Below are positions 35,026 to 43,984 of a stretch of DNA of 64,000 nt, in pieces. The notes under the pieces are model-generated. The model was given only the letters and a program-made list of their open reading frames with translations, was not told the DNA's origin and ran no database searches. Made by a program: the position numbers and the translations under genes. The number at the start of each line of letters is the position of its first letter. Position 1 is the first letter of the stretch. Source of the DNA: Gammaproteobacteria bacterium (GTDB lineage: Bacteria > Pseudomonadota > Gammaproteobacteria > Legionellales > Legionellaceae); the NCBI GenBank assembly GCA_026399205.1, contig JAPLRL010000045.1, forward strand, positions 62,001-126,000, given 5' to 3'.

Positions 35026-36414
35026 ATGTCAAACCCTCTACCACTCCACGTTGTCATTCTTGCTGCAGGACTCGGAACCAGAATGTACTCCACGCTTCCT
35101 AAAGTCTTACACTGTCTAGCAGGTCGACCCTTATTGGCCTGGGTCATGAAAGCCGCGCAAACGCTTAAGCCGACCACTATCCACGTGATATATGGCCACG
35201 GTGGCGAGCAACTGCAACAAGCCTTTCAACAAGACGAGATCCATTGGATTCATCAGCCCGAACAACGCGGAACGGCACATGCATTATTGCAAGCTTTGCC
35301 ATTTCTCCCCGAATCGAGCCAAGTCTTGGTTCTATCAGGTGACGTGCCCCTCATTCAACCACAAACACTTGCATCGCTGCTGCAGCTGTCTTCTCAATCG
35401 AATGAGACCACCCTAAATTTATTATTAACCACACTGCCTGACCCCACAGGTTATGGCCGTGTGATCCGTGATGCTAAAAACGCAATAACCGGCATTGTCG
35501 AACAAAAAGATGCCACGCCACAGCAGCTCGCTATTCAAGAAATCTACAGTGGGATTTGTCTTGCGCATACCGCAGACTTGCAACGCTGGCTACCCAGCAT
35601 CCAGCCCCATAATCGCCAACAAGAATACTACCTCACCGATATTGTTAAATTAGCGCATCTTGACCACATCCCCATTTTATCAGTGGCAACAGACAACTCC
35701 ATGGAGGTAGAAGGCATTAACACCCCACGGCAACTCGTTACTTTAGAACGCTACTGGCAAAAACAGCAGGCTTATCAATTGCTGAGTCAGGGGGTTAAAA
35801 TTATGGATCCTGAGCGTATCGACATCAGAGGCACGCTCCAGGCTGGGCAAGATGTTTATATTGATATCAACACGGTGTTTGAGGGCGATGTCGTCCTCGG
35901 AAAAGGATGCACCATTGGACCCCACTGTGTTCTTAACAATGTAGCCGTGGGTGAACATACCCATATACTACCGCATAGCATCATCACCCAAGCACACATT
36001 GGCAATCACTGCACCATTGGTCCCTTCTCCCATATTCGACCAGGCACCACCTTGCACGATCATTGCAAAATTGGAAATTTTGTTGAAACCAAAAATGCCC
36101 AATTTGATGTGCATTCAAAAGCCAATCACCTTTCTTATCTTGGCGATGTAACCATTGGTAAAGAGGTGAATATTGGTGCCGGAACCATCACCTGTAATTA
36201 TGACGGTGTCAATAAACACCAAACCAAGATTGAAGATGGCGCGTTTATCGGATCAGGTACTCAATTGATTGCACCTGTTGAGGTTGGAAAAGGTGCAACG
36301 ATTGGCGCAGGAACCACCCTGCGTGAACATGCTCCCGCCGATACGTTAACGCTTTCTATCCAAGAAACCAAGAGTATTAAAGGCTGGCATCGGCCTTCGA
36401 AAAAAAAGTCGTAG
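35026..36414 (+). CDS. glmU: bifunctional N-acetylglucosamine-1-phosphate uridyltransferase / GlcN-1-P acetyltransferase
   Basis: 462 residues. The N-terminal pyrophosphorylase domain (~1-230) has LAAGLGTRMYSTLPKVLH and LSGDVPLI. The C-terminal left-handed beta-helix (~250-450) has hexapeptide repeats and the acetyltransferase stretch ETKNAQFDVHSKANHLSYLG with its catalytic His. It makes UDP-GlcNAc for peptidoglycan, lipid A and probably the surface polymer encoded upstream. Its stop TAG is shared with the long palindromic element that follows. Confidence 0.97.
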   Translation: MSNPLPLHVVILAAGLGTRMYSTLPKVLHCLAGRPLLAWVMKAAQTLKPTTIHVIYGHGGEQLQQAFQQDEIHWIHQPEQRGTAHALLQALPFLPESSQVLVLSGDVPLIQPQTLASLLQLSSQSNETTLNLLLTTLPDPTGYGRVIRDAKNAITGIVEQKDATPQQLAIQEIYSGICLAHTADLQRWLPSIQPHNRQQEYYLTDIVKLAHLDHIPILSVATDNSMEVEGINTPRQLVTLERYWQKQQAYQLLSQGVKIMDPERIDIRGTLQAGQDVYIDINTVFEGDVVLGKGCTIGPHCVLNNVAVGEHTHILPHSIITQAHIGNHCTIGPFSHIRPGTTLHDHCKIGNFVETKNAQFDVHSKANHLSYLGDVTIGKEVNIGAGTITCNYDGVNKHQTKIEDGAFIGSGTQLIAPVEVGKGATIGAGTTLREHAPADTLTLSIQETKSIKGWHRPSKKKS

Positions 36415-36589
36415 GGTCGTTGTAGGGTGGGCAAAGGAGCCTGACTTTGAACCTGCAGATTAGCAGTAAACCATCAGGCGACGTGCCCACCGGTGGCTCG
36501 GTGCCATCCCTGGTGGGCACGTCGCCTGATGGTTTACTGCTAACCTGCAAGCTCACCGCTAGGCTCCTTTGCCCACCCTACAACGACCC
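36414..36589. repeat. 176-bp composite palindrome (MITE-like), family C
   Basis: Outer arms of 29 bases (36414-36442 and 36561-36589, starting GGGTCGTTGTAGGGTGGGC) and inner arms of 32 bases (36460-36491 and 36512-36543) give a long folded structure. There is no transposase. Degraded single ends of the same family occur at 59319 and 62200. It fills the gap between glmU and the convergent gene. Confidence 0.9.
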
Positions 36590-36614
36590 ACACCGACCCA
36601 CAGCAACCCCCAAC

Positions 36615-37823
36615 TCAACACGACCAGCCTCTACGCGGCCCATTACAATCGCCACCCCTCCGACCCCTATCAGAAAAGAAAACCCCAGGATAAGCAGAAC
36701 CCTCATCATCACTACTATCCGGGTCATTACTATCCTGCTCACTCACATCATCAATCAACGGTTCCTCTAAAAGTCGCTGCAAGTAAACCTGACCTTCAAG
36801 ATCATCCTCCTCAACAACCGCAGCGATTTCATGCCGCTCGGATTCGAATTGCCTTAACTGATGAAAAGAAAGGAGCACTTCGATGCAGTTTCGTCTTAGC
36901 TCTTGATCAGTGTCGTATACTGAGTCTTTAAGTTTTGAATTCTTTCTTAGCATTCTTTTTAAGATAAGATAGAAAATTTCAAGCTGTTTTGTCATTAGGT
37001 CTTCCGCGTTTTCGTTCTCCACAAGATAGTCCACCATACACTTCTCAACAATGTTGTTACTCATAGTGAGAGCACAAGACTCAATATGTTTTAATAGTGG
37101 AGGAAATGCCAAGAGTTGTTTAAGTAAATTGAGCCGGCCTTGAATGACGTCATAAACCGCATCAACATCAACCGAAGCTTCTAGCTGATCGTGTACATCT
37201 CTCTCCATTTTTTGCATCAAATAGGGGAGATGCTCGACCTGCTCAAATGTCAGCTCAACGCCATCAATATGTTTTAAGATGAATGTGGCGACCGCTGTGT
37301 CGTCTGTCCGCATCGTCTCAATTGCTCTATCGAGCTGATGAGTGAGCGTTTCCTTCCTTCTCTCGCAAGGAACGAGTAATATCAGCGCCTCTAAGAACAC
37401 ATCCGTATTCGCACTAACGGCTTCGCGAATACAGTCCATGAGGCCTTGTCCTTCCTGCAATGTTTGTTGAACGGCAGTGTTGTTTAAGACTTCATTAAAC
37501 AACTCAACATGGTGACACCCAATAATGGCAATTAACACGCGATTGTTATGTTCAGTCAAAATGCCTTTCTGATCGGCAATACCGAGAAGATATCGCATCA
37601 TCTCAATATGATGAGTCCGGGTTAACGCGATCATCAGGATATCCGTATCAATGTATCCCCTCGCTTGAGGCTCTGTGGCCATGATTTCTTTTATTTTATC
37701 AAGCTCACCCTCTTCCACCATCTTGCAAAACGCATTTCTCTTTTGTTCTGCGCATCGACTGACAACACTTAGCTCTTGTTGCTCTGCGAATGGCATGCTG
37801 TCTTCTAAAACTGAATTTGGCAC
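36615..37823 (-). CDS. helical, ankyrin-like protein with acidic tail (candidate effector)
   Basis: 402 residues from GTG 37823, preceded by AGGAG; TTG 37838 is also in frame. There is no signal peptide or membrane segment. The first ~150 residues show ankyrin-like helix pairs (MVEEGELDKIKEIM, THHIEMMRYLLGIA, CHHVELFNEVLNN), which are degenerate. The middle is all helical. The C-terminus has a run of acidic residues (AAVVEEDDLEGQVYLQRLLE, then DVSEQDSNDPDSSDDEG), the kind of Glu/Ser-rich tail seen in type IVB secretion substrates, followed by a basic Gly-rich end. Effector status is inferred from composition only. It is divergent from the AAA ATPase gene across a G10 tract. Confidence 0.55.
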   Translation of the reverse strand: MPNSVLEDSMPFAEQQELSVVSRCAEQKRNAFCKMVEEGELDKIKEIMATEPQARGYIDTDILMIALTRTHHIEMMRYLLGIADQKGILTEHNNRVLIAIIGCHHVELFNEVLNNTAVQQTLQEGQGLMDCIREAVSANTDVFLEALILLVPCERRKETLTHQLDRAIETMRTDDTAVATFILKHIDGVELTFEQVEHLPYLMQKMERDVHDQLEASVDVDAVYDVIQGRLNLLKQLLAFPPLLKHIESCALTMSNNIVEKCMVDYLVENENAEDLMTKQLEIFYLILKRMLRKNSKLKDSVYDTDQELRRNCIEVLLSFHQLRQFESERHEIAAVVEEDDLEGQVYLQRLLEEPLIDDVSEQDSNDPDSSDDEGSAYPGVFFSDRGRRGGDCNGPRRGWSC

Positions 37824-37904
37824 GGGCTCTCCTGACAACTTGGTCTAATATTTATCATCAAGATATGATGATGGGCATGAATTGTCAATATATTTACCCA
37901 GTTA

Positions 37905-37914
37905 GGGGGGGGGG
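37905..37914. repeat. G10 homopolymer in a divergent intergenic region
   Basis: Ten consecutive G residues between the start of the helical protein (minus) and the start of the ATPase (plus). Such tracts can change length by slippage and alter promoter spacing. It could also be a length error in the assembly. Confidence 0.8.
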
Positions 37915-37921
37915 CGTAAGA

Positions 37922-37962
37922 ATTGCATTACGACATAATTAACGCTATTATAGTAATGCAAT
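37922..37962. promoter_or_regulatory. inverted repeat upstream of the ATPase gene
   Basis: ATTGCATTAC (37922-37931) and its exact complement GTAATGCAAT (37953-37962) are separated by 21 AT-rich bases. The half-site centres are about three helical turns apart, which suits a repressor dimer pair. It ends 35 bases before the chosen start codon. Confidence 0.4.
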
Positions 37963-37997
37963 ACTATTATTTATTAAATAAAAACGGAGTGCAATCC

Positions 37998-39248
37998 ATG
38001 GAATCCACGCGCACCCTTTTAATCAATGAGCTATATATATTAAGCCGTCGATTTTTAGACATCCATCATCAAACTTATCAACGCGGTATCTTACAAGATT
38101 TCATGCGTGCGCGGCTTGGCGTTCTCATTGGACAACGCGGTGTGGGTAAAACTACGTTTTTGATTCAGCAATTATTAAAAGTAGCGCAGCATAATTTGTT
38201 AAGTAGTGAAATTTTATATGTACCAACCGACCATTTTTTAATTGGACAAGGATCACTATATGAGATTGCCGAGTCGTTTCATCAGATGGGTGGAAAATGT
38301 ATCGCTTTTGATGAAATTCATCATTATGTCGATTGGTCAAAGGAATTAAAAAGTATTTTTGACACCTACCCTGATCTCACTATCATGGCATCGGGTAGCT
38401 CAGCACTGGAAATTCATAAAGGAACGCATGATTTATCAAGACGAGCTGTCGTGAGTATCATGCCTGGTTATTCTTTGAGAGAGTATTTAGAACTACAACA
38501 TCAACTCACTCTCCCGCACTTTTCACTCACTGATTTGATTGAAAATCAGGCGGAAATCACGCACACCCTTTTAGGTTTATTGAAGCCGCAGCAGCTAAAA
38601 ATAATGGTGGAATTTAAACAGTATTTACAAACTGGATATTATCCTTACTACCGACAATTAAATGATCCCAGACTGTATTTTATTACCTTGGAGCAAAACT
38701 TACATTATGCACTAGAATCTGATTTACCGAATGTTTATCCCGCATTAACAGGTCACTCTATTCGTAAAATCAAGCAATTGATGTCATTTATCGCCAACAC
38801 TGTGCCATTTACAGCAAATTTAAGCAAACTAAAAAATATGTTAGATATTGGGGATGAGCGCACGTTAAAAACCTATTTGCACTATTTGAATGATTCCTCA
38901 TTGATTCGATTATGCATGAAAACCTCTCAAAAATTTCAGAAATTAGAAAGTCCTGATAAAATTTATTTAGATAATCCCAATCAGATGTATGCGTTATGCC
39001 CGATGCCCCCCAATATCGGCACACTCAGGGAGCTGTTTTTTTTGAGCATGCTATCTTATCAACATGAGGTGAGCACCCCCTTGCAGGGTGATTTTATGAT
39101 TGATAACCAATTAATTTTTGAAATCGGTGGACGAAAAAAAGAATTTGCACAAATTCAATCACTCGAGCAGGCATTTTTAGCTTGTGATGATATTGAGCAA
39201 GGTAGCGGCCATAAAATTCCTCTATGGTTATTTGGGTTTTTGTATTGA
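37998..39248 (+). CDS. AAA-family ATPase with DUF4143 domain
   Basis: 416 residues from ATG 37998 (a CGGAGTG site lies upstream; the open frame goes back to 37923). The Walker A motif is GQRGVGKTT near residue 40, CIAFDEIHHY is the Walker B region and ASGSSALEI is a sensor-like motif. The C-terminal half, with LFFLSMLSY and FEIGGRKKE, fits DUF4143. These ATPases are common and often patchily distributed, and their role is poorly known; some act in conflict or toxin-like systems. It converges with the next gene, with a 21-base overlap of the 3' ends. An inverted repeat sits upstream. Confidence 0.82.
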   Translation: MESTRTLLINELYILSRRFLDIHHQTYQRGILQDFMRARLGVLIGQRGVGKTTFLIQQLLKVAQHNLLSSEILYVPTDHFLIGQGSLYEIAESFHQMGGKCIAFDEIHHYVDWSKELKSIFDTYPDLTIMASGSSALEIHKGTHDLSRRAVVSIMPGYSLREYLELQHQLTLPHFSLTDLIENQAEITHTLLGLLKPQQLKIMVEFKQYLQTGYYPYYRQLNDPRLYFITLEQNLHYALESDLPNVYPALTGHSIRKIKQLMSFIANTVPFTANLSKLKNMLDIGDERTLKTYLHYLNDSSLIRLCMKTSQKFQKLESPDKIYLDNPNQMYALCPMPPNIGTLRELFFLSMLSYQHEVSTPLQGDFMIDNQLIFEIGGRKKEFAQIQSLEQAFLACDDIEQGSGHKIPLWLFGFLY

Positions 39249-39926
39249 CACTGCCTCGTCCCGATTTCTTGCTATAAATGGTATGAAGTGACTCATTTCT
39301 ATATCCATCTTTAGTTTTTCGCGGAAAAGACCAAAATGCTTTAATGTTTTTGTTGAGGCAGAATTTTCCGCTTTTCCAATTTCGGCTGGGGTGATAGCTG
39401 TTTCAAATGCTTTATCGGATCTCGTTTGAAGGTCTTGAATAATGGTCTGGACATTACATTGCGGATAAAAAATTTTATTTTTCACACGACTAAATATAGA
39501 TTGAGATACATAATAACAACGCAATTCATTGACAGTAGGAAGAAAGGCGTTTGGATGTGGGTCGTATTTTGCGTATATATCACCATTTTTATGAGCAACT
39601 TTAAATTTTTCCAATAAAAAATACACGATACTATTTTTAGGTATTGTTTCAGGTGGTGTTGATCCCAGAAATGTACTTAATTTTTCTTTTAAATAAATTC
39701 TCGAAGCATCTTGTGTTTTATCGTTTTTGAAAGCTATTTGCGCTAAATCTATTTTGTCGAAATAGCTCATGATCGTACGATTAAACGTATATTCTATAAG
39801 TGCGGACTCAATGTAAGCTCTTATATGTTGAAAATCAAAAATACAGCAAGAATCATTCTGTGCCCAATCAACAATTGAATTTAACAATACCCGCTCATCT
39901 GCGCTTATAATGTGTAACTTACCCAT
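39228..39926 (-). CDS. hypothetical soluble protein
   Basis: 232 residues from ATG 39926 with AGGAG six bases upstream, so it is well supported as a gene. It has no signal peptide, membrane helix or motif that I recognise. It is mixed alpha/beta and fairly rich in Lys and Phe (SIFSRVKNKIFYPQ, KTLKHFGLFREKLK). It is divergent from the LuxR-type regulator gene, with two short dyads in the 125-base gap, so its expression may be controlled by that regulator. Function unknown. Confidence 0.6.
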   Translation of the reverse strand: MGKLHIISADERVLLNSIVDWAQNDSCCIFDFQHIRAYIESALIEYTFNRTIMSYFDKIDLAQIAFKNDKTQDASRIYLKEKLSTFLGSTPPETIPKNSIVYFLLEKFKVAHKNGDIYAKYDPHPNAFLPTVNELRCYYVSQSIFSRVKNKIFYPQCNVQTIIQDLQTRSDKAFETAITPAEIGKAENSASTKTLKHFGLFREKLKMDIEMSHFIPFIARNRDEAVSIQKPK

Positions 39927-39965
39927 AAAATTCTCCTGATAATGATTTTAAATGATTCATTATAT

Positions 39966-40030
39966 GTAAATTAAGGTTATAATTTACGCATAACTGTTGT
40001 TCATGCATACCGTGGTCAAACACGGGTATG
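39966..40030. promoter_or_regulatory. two dyads in a divergent promoter region
   Basis: GTAAATTA/TAATTTAC (39966-39973 and 39980-39987) is a perfect 8-base dyad. CATACCGTG/CACGGGTATG (40006-40014 and 40021-40030) is a dyad with one bulge. Both lie between the unknown minus-strand gene and the LuxR-type regulator and could be operators; the second could also form an RNA hairpin in the regulator leader. Confidence 0.45.
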
Positions 40031-40051
40031 GTGAGATATGCGGAGGGCATG

Positions 40052-40756
40052 ATGTTTGATAAGCAAAACCTGATTGCAACCTTGCCTGGATTACGATGTA
40101 TCAAAGACTTGGATTCAAATTTTACAGGCTTTAGCCAAGAATTTGCTGAACTACTAGGTTGGAAATCGGCTGATGACCCAGTGGGTAAGACAGACCATGA
40201 TATTCCCTGTGCGGCCTCTAGATTCGCAGAAGGATTTAGGGAAATGGATAAAATGGTCTATCAACAAGGCAAGAAATTATTAGCTTTGGACATCCAATCT
40301 TACACGACCGGATGGAAATTAGTTTTAGCTGAGAAAAGCCCCATTTTCAACAAAAATAAAGCGATCATTGGCAGCTTTCATCAGTGTACTGATGTGAGTG
40401 ACATGGCATTATTAAAACCCTATCTGATGTTACACCACATCAATACCAGACTATTGGGCAACACCACTCGCCCCGCAAGCTATATCTTGAGTGATACACA
40501 TCGCCCCTTTGAATTAACTGAAAAGCAAGGAAATTGTTTGTTTTTATTAGTCAGAGGGAAAACAAATAAAGAGATCGCGAAAATGCTTAAGATCTCTCCA
40601 CGAACGGTTGAATGCCATGTTGACGCCATCAAGCACAAGCTGGCCTGCCCCAAAAGAGCAGATTTAATTGCAAAAGCGATTGATGGGGGATATTTATATT
40701 ATGTGCCCGAAAATTTTCAAAAAAGCCAATTGATTAAAATTGTTAATTCGATATAG
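40052..40756 (+). CDS. PAS-type sensor with LuxR-family HTH
   Basis: 234 residues from ATG 40052, placed five bases after GGAGGG; an ATG three bases earlier and a frame open to 40028 also exist. Residues ~10-130 look like a PAS domain (LPGLRCIKDLDSNFTG, FAELLGWKSADD). Residues ~155-215 are a LuxR/GerE HTH (ELTEKQGNCLFLLVRGKTNKE and the recognition-helix stretch ISPRTVECHV). Similar stand-alone PAS-LuxR proteins occur in Legionella (LpnR-like). There is no receiver domain. The target is likely its own divergent region with the unknown gene at 39228. Confidence 0.8.
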   Translation: MFDKQNLIATLPGLRCIKDLDSNFTGFSQEFAELLGWKSADDPVGKTDHDIPCAASRFAEGFREMDKMVYQQGKKLLALDIQSYTTGWKLVLAEKSPIFNKNKAIIGSFHQCTDVSDMALLKPYLMLHHINTRLLGNTTRPASYILSDTHRPFELTEKQGNCLFLLVRGKTNKEIAKMLKISPRTVECHVDAIKHKLACPKRADLIAKAIDGGYLYYVPENFQKSQLIKIVNSI

Positions 40757-40830
40757 GGTACATATTCACGTTTGACTTTCCTCACAGTCATGTCAAAATC
40801 CCCTATTATAAAACGCTTATGGAGTGAACG

Positions 40831-41469
40831 ATGAATTGGAGCCTCGGTCTCAATATCTTCCTATTGTTGAGTGTGGTGGCTGTGCTGACTCGCATGTTAA
40901 AAAAGAAAGAGCCGGTCATTTTGTCGTTGGATGAAAAAAAGCCGATCCTAAATCAAGCGTCCACGGATGAAATTATTTCTGTTAGGAAAGTCACTCTTGA
41001 GGACGAGGGTGGATCTGCCCCCCCCCCACAAACGGTCATGCCGCACTCTTCCGACTCTGTGGAAAAAACACTCATGCTCTTTTTGCTCGCCAAACCCAAG
41101 CGTCAATTAGCCGGCTATGAAATGCTACAAACGATCTTATCTGTAGGCCTTCGTTTTGGAGAAGAACAATTATTTCACTACCACCAAAACCACAATGGCC
41201 AGGGCCCGATTTTATGTAGCCTCGCGGCGGCCACACCTACTGGCAAATTTGACTTACCCAATATTGGTGCATTTAATGCCAAAGGGCTTTGTTTATTCAT
41301 GTACTTGTCGAATAGCCCAGCGCTCGATACCGAGCGCCTTGAAAAAATGATCGACACAGCCCAGCAGCTTGCCGAGGGCTTAGACACCTATTTGCTGGAT
41401 GATCAGCGTAAACCATTTACAAACGAAACCAAAACACGTTATCGTCATAGACTTGAATCCATGACTTAG
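40831..41469 (+). CDS. zipA: cell-division protein ZipA
   Basis: 212 residues. An N-terminal membrane helix (~5-22) with the N-terminus outside is followed by a charged linker (~25-80). The C-terminal FtsZ-binding domain (~83-205) has FLLAKPKRQLAGYEMLQTIL, GLCLFMYL and YLLDDQRKP, which align well with E. coli ZipA. It anchors FtsZ to the membrane with FtsA. A C10 tract at 41018-41027 encodes Ala-Pro-Pro-Pro in the linker, where slippage would shift the frame of a gene expected to be essential. It starts 14 bases upstream of murF, so here it leads the division cluster. Confidence 0.85.
   Translation: MNWSLGLNIFLLLSVVAVLTRMLKKKEPVILSLDEKKPILNQASTDEIISVRKVTLEDEGGSAPPPQTVMPHSSDSVEKTLMLFLLAKPKRQLAGYEMLQTILSVGLRFGEEQLFHYHQNHNGQGPILCSLAAATPTGKFDLPNIGAFNAKGLCLFMYLSNSPALDTERLEKMIDTAQQLAEGLDTYLLDDQRKPFTNETKTRYRHRLESMT
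41018..41027 (+). repeat. C10 homopolymer inside zipA
   Basis: Ten consecutive C residues fall in the codons for the Ala-Pro-Pro-Pro of the ZipA linker. The frame is intact in this sequence. A one-base change would remove the FtsZ-binding domain. Confidence 0.9.
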
Positions 41470-41482
41470 TACCCTTCACACT

Positions 41483-42820
41483 ATGCAACTTCAAACCCTT
41501 GCAAAACACCTTCATATTCCGTGTCAACAAGACGTGCCGATCACCAACATCACCATCGACAGTCGACAAGTTGGCCCGGGCAGTTTATTCATTGCCCTCA
41601 AGGGACAAAACCTCGATGGCCATGCGTTTGCACAAGATGCGCAACGCCGAGGTGCTGCCGCTATTTTATGTGCGCACGCAATTGGCGGGCTCGCGATTCC
41701 CGAGCTTGTCGTGTCTGATCCGATTGAGGCGTTAGGGAAAATTGCAAACCTACACCGACAAGGGTTTTCGATTCCCATCATTGCGATCACAGGGAGTAAT
41801 GGAAAAACCAGTGTAAAGGAAATGATTTATGCCATTTTACCCAAACCAGCGCTGGCAACCCAGGGTAATCTCAACAATCATTTAGGCGTACCCCTTACCC
41901 TATTAAAACTACAGGCCACTCACCAATATGCGGTATTCGAACTGGGTGCTAACCACGTCGGTGAAATCCAGTACACGGCAAATCTGGTTCATCCTCATAT
42001 TGCATTGGTGAATAACATCGCCCCCGCCCACATTGGCGAATTTGGCTCCATTGAACACATCGCACAAACAAAGGGTGAAATCTATGCCGCACTTCCTGCG
42101 GCGGGCATTGCGATTGTCAACAAGGACGATGCCTTTGCACACCACTGGGATGCACTCATCGCGCCCAGACAATGTTTACGTTTTTCTCGGCTGAAAAAAG
42201 CCGATATTTATGCAAAAGACATCTGCTTTAACACAAGTGGTTGCGCCTCACTCATCCTCTGTACCCCGGATTGGGAGGAAGCAATCTCGCTATCACTACC
42301 TGGCCTGCACCATGTCAACAACGCATTAGCAGCGACAGCCTGTTGTTTTGCTGCAGGCATTCATGCCAAAGACATCATTCATGGACTCACCACATTTCAA
42401 GGGGTTAAAGGCAGACAAACGTTCTTAAAGGGGCGCGCTGACACCACTATCATCGATGATACTTATAATGCCAATTTACATTCCGTTTTAGCCGCTATCG
42501 ATCTCTTGGCCGCAAGGCAGGGAAGACGCATCCTGGTTTTAGGCGACATGGGCGAGCTGGGTCCCTATGCACGGGAACATCACCAGCAAGTAGGGCTGAC
42601 TGCAAAAGAAAAAGGGCTAGACCTTATTTTTACCTACGGACATCATACTCAGGAAACATCAAAAAGCTTTGGCCCACAGGCACAACACTGCCAATCAAAA
42701 GATGAACTGATTAAATTAATAACCCCGCTGCTTGATGTCAACACCACTATTCTGGTAAAAGGCTCACGAGCTGCAGCGATGGAAGACATTGTTGCCTCCC
42801 TTCTCCCTTCAACTTCATAG
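41483..42820 (+). CDS. murF: UDP-MurNAc-tripeptide-D-Ala-D-Ala ligase
   Basis: 445 residues of the Mur ligase family. The N-terminal UDP-binding domain has [16 protein letters not shown]. The ATP loop is GSNGKT (104-109). [10 protein letters not shown] and a C-terminal domain starting near [11 protein letters not shown] follow, with [10 protein letters not shown]. It adds D-Ala-D-Ala to the cytoplasmic peptidoglycan precursor. It follows zipA by 13 bases and precedes mraY by 8. In most relatives ftsI and murE come before it, but here they are absent from the window. Confidence 0.97.
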   Translation: MQLQTLAKHLHIPCQQDVPITNITIDSRQVGPGSLFIALKGQNLDGHAFAQDAQRRGAAAILCAHAIGGLAIPELVVSDPIEALGKIANLHRQGFSIPIIAITGSNGKTSVKEMIYAILPKPALATQGNLNNHLGVPLTLLKLQATHQYAVFELGANHVGEIQYTANLVHPHIALVNNIAPAHIGEFGSIEHIAQTKGEIYAALPAAGIAIVNKDDAFAHHWDALIAPRQCLRFSRLKKADIYAKDICFNTSGCASLILCTPDWEEAISLSLPGLHHVNNALAATACCFAAGIHAKDIIHGLTTFQGVKGRQTFLKGRADTTIIDDTYNANLHSVLAAIDLLAARQGRRILVLGDMGELGPYAREHHQQVGLTAKEKGLDLIFTYGHHTQETSKSFGPQAQHCQSKDELIKLITPLLDVNTTILVKGSRAAAMEDIVASLLPSTS

Positions 42821-42828
42821 GTAACCCC

Positions 42829-43914
42829 ATGCTCTATTGGTTAACACAACTCTTCCAATCTGACTATCACATCCTGCGCGTCTTCCAGTATTTAACGTTT
42901 CGCTCGATTCTTGCAGCCCTCACTTCGCTGATTGTCGCCTTATGTTTCGGCCCGCTGATGATATCGTGGCTGAAGAAAACGCAAATCGGTCAGGTGGTGC
43001 GTGACGATGGTCCGCAAACTCATTTATCAAAATCTGGCACGCCAACGATGGGGGGATTGCTCATTTTACTCGCCATTACCATCAGCTGCCTACTCTGGGG
43101 AGACTTGAGCCAACCCGCCTTGTTATTAGTGCTTTTTGTCACCCTTACCTTTGGCCTCATCGGCTGGGTCGATGACTACAGAAAAGTTGTGCAAAAAAAT
43201 AGCCGCGGCTTGCCCGCGCGTTGGAAATATTTTTGGCAATCGATGATCGCCTTCTTGGTGGTCTTTTATTTATACCATCATGCGACATTGCCTGTTGACA
43301 CGCAGTTAACCATTCCTTTTTTTAAAAACAACTTCATTTCTCTTGGTCCTTGTTTTCTGATCCTCGGCTATTTTGTCATTGTAGGCAGCAGTAATGCGGT
43401 TAACCTGACCGATGGGCTCGATGGATTGGCCATCATGCCGATTGTGATGGTGGCCGGCGCACTGGGTGTTTTTGCATATGCAACCAGCAACACCATTCAT
43501 GCCCATTACTTAGGCATTCCTTTTGTTCCCAACACCGGCGAGCTCACCATTTTTTGCGCCTCAATGGTGGGCGCAGGGCTTGGTTTTCTTTGGTATAACA
43601 CTTACCCTGCGGATATCTTCATGGGCGATGTGGGCTCTTTGGCATTGGGCGCAGCACTTGGGACCATCGCCGTCATCATTCACCAAGAACTGGTGTTGTT
43701 TATCATGAGTGGGCTATTTGTTCTGGAAACCCTTTCGGTTATCTTACAAGTCGGGTATTTTAAATATACGCACGGGCGTCGCCTATTTCGAATGGCACCT
43801 TTACATCATCATTTCGAACTCAAAGGATGGACAGAGCCTAAAATCATCGTGCGATTTTGGATTCTCACCGTCATTTTCGTCTTATGCGGCCTCGCCACAC
43901 TCAAGTTGCGGTGA
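42829..43914 (+). CDS. mraY: phospho-MurNAc-pentapeptide translocase
   Basis: 361 residues, ten membrane helices. The motifs GTPTMGG (loop 1), VDDYRK and [10 protein letters not shown] with the catalytic Asp cluster are present, as is [13 protein letters not shown] near the C-terminus. It makes lipid I from UDP-MurNAc-pentapeptide and undecaprenyl phosphate. Length equals that of E. coli MraY. A family B palindrome follows directly and separates it from murD by 70 bases, a larger gap than usual for this operon. Confidence 0.98.
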   Translation: MLYWLTQLFQSDYHILRVFQYLTFRSILAALTSLIVALCFGPLMISWLKKTQIGQVVRDDGPQTHLSKSGTPTMGGLLILLAITISCLLWGDLSQPALLLVLFVTLTFGLIGWVDDYRKVVQKNSRGLPARWKYFWQSMIAFLVVFYLYHHATLPVDTQLTIPFFKNNFISLGPCFLILGYFVIVGSSNAVNLTDGLDGLAIMPIVMVAGALGVFAYATSNTIHAHYLGIPFVPNTGELTIFCASMVGAGLGFLWYNTYPADIFMGDVGSLALGAALGTIAVIIHQELVLFIMSGLFVLETLSVILQVGYFKYTHGRRLFRMAPLHHHFELKGWTEPKIIVRFWILTVIFVLCGLATLKLR

Positions 43915-43970
43915 GTAGGTTGGGCCTTGGCCCAACACGTGATTATTTGTTGGGCCAAGGCCCAACCTAC
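43915..43970. repeat. paired palindromic repeat, family B (copy 2), within the dcw cluster
   Basis: GTAGGTTGGGCCTTGGCCCA, a 10-base spacer, then the full unit in reverse, so the whole block is also a large inverted repeat. It starts right after the mraY stop codon and ends 15 bases before murD. It could attenuate transcription within the operon. Confidence 0.9.
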
Positions 43971-43984
43971 AAAGGAGTCCGGTC

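Noticed and set aside
36414-36589. Insertion sequence
   Set aside because: No transposase frame lies within or beside it; it is a non-coding palindrome.
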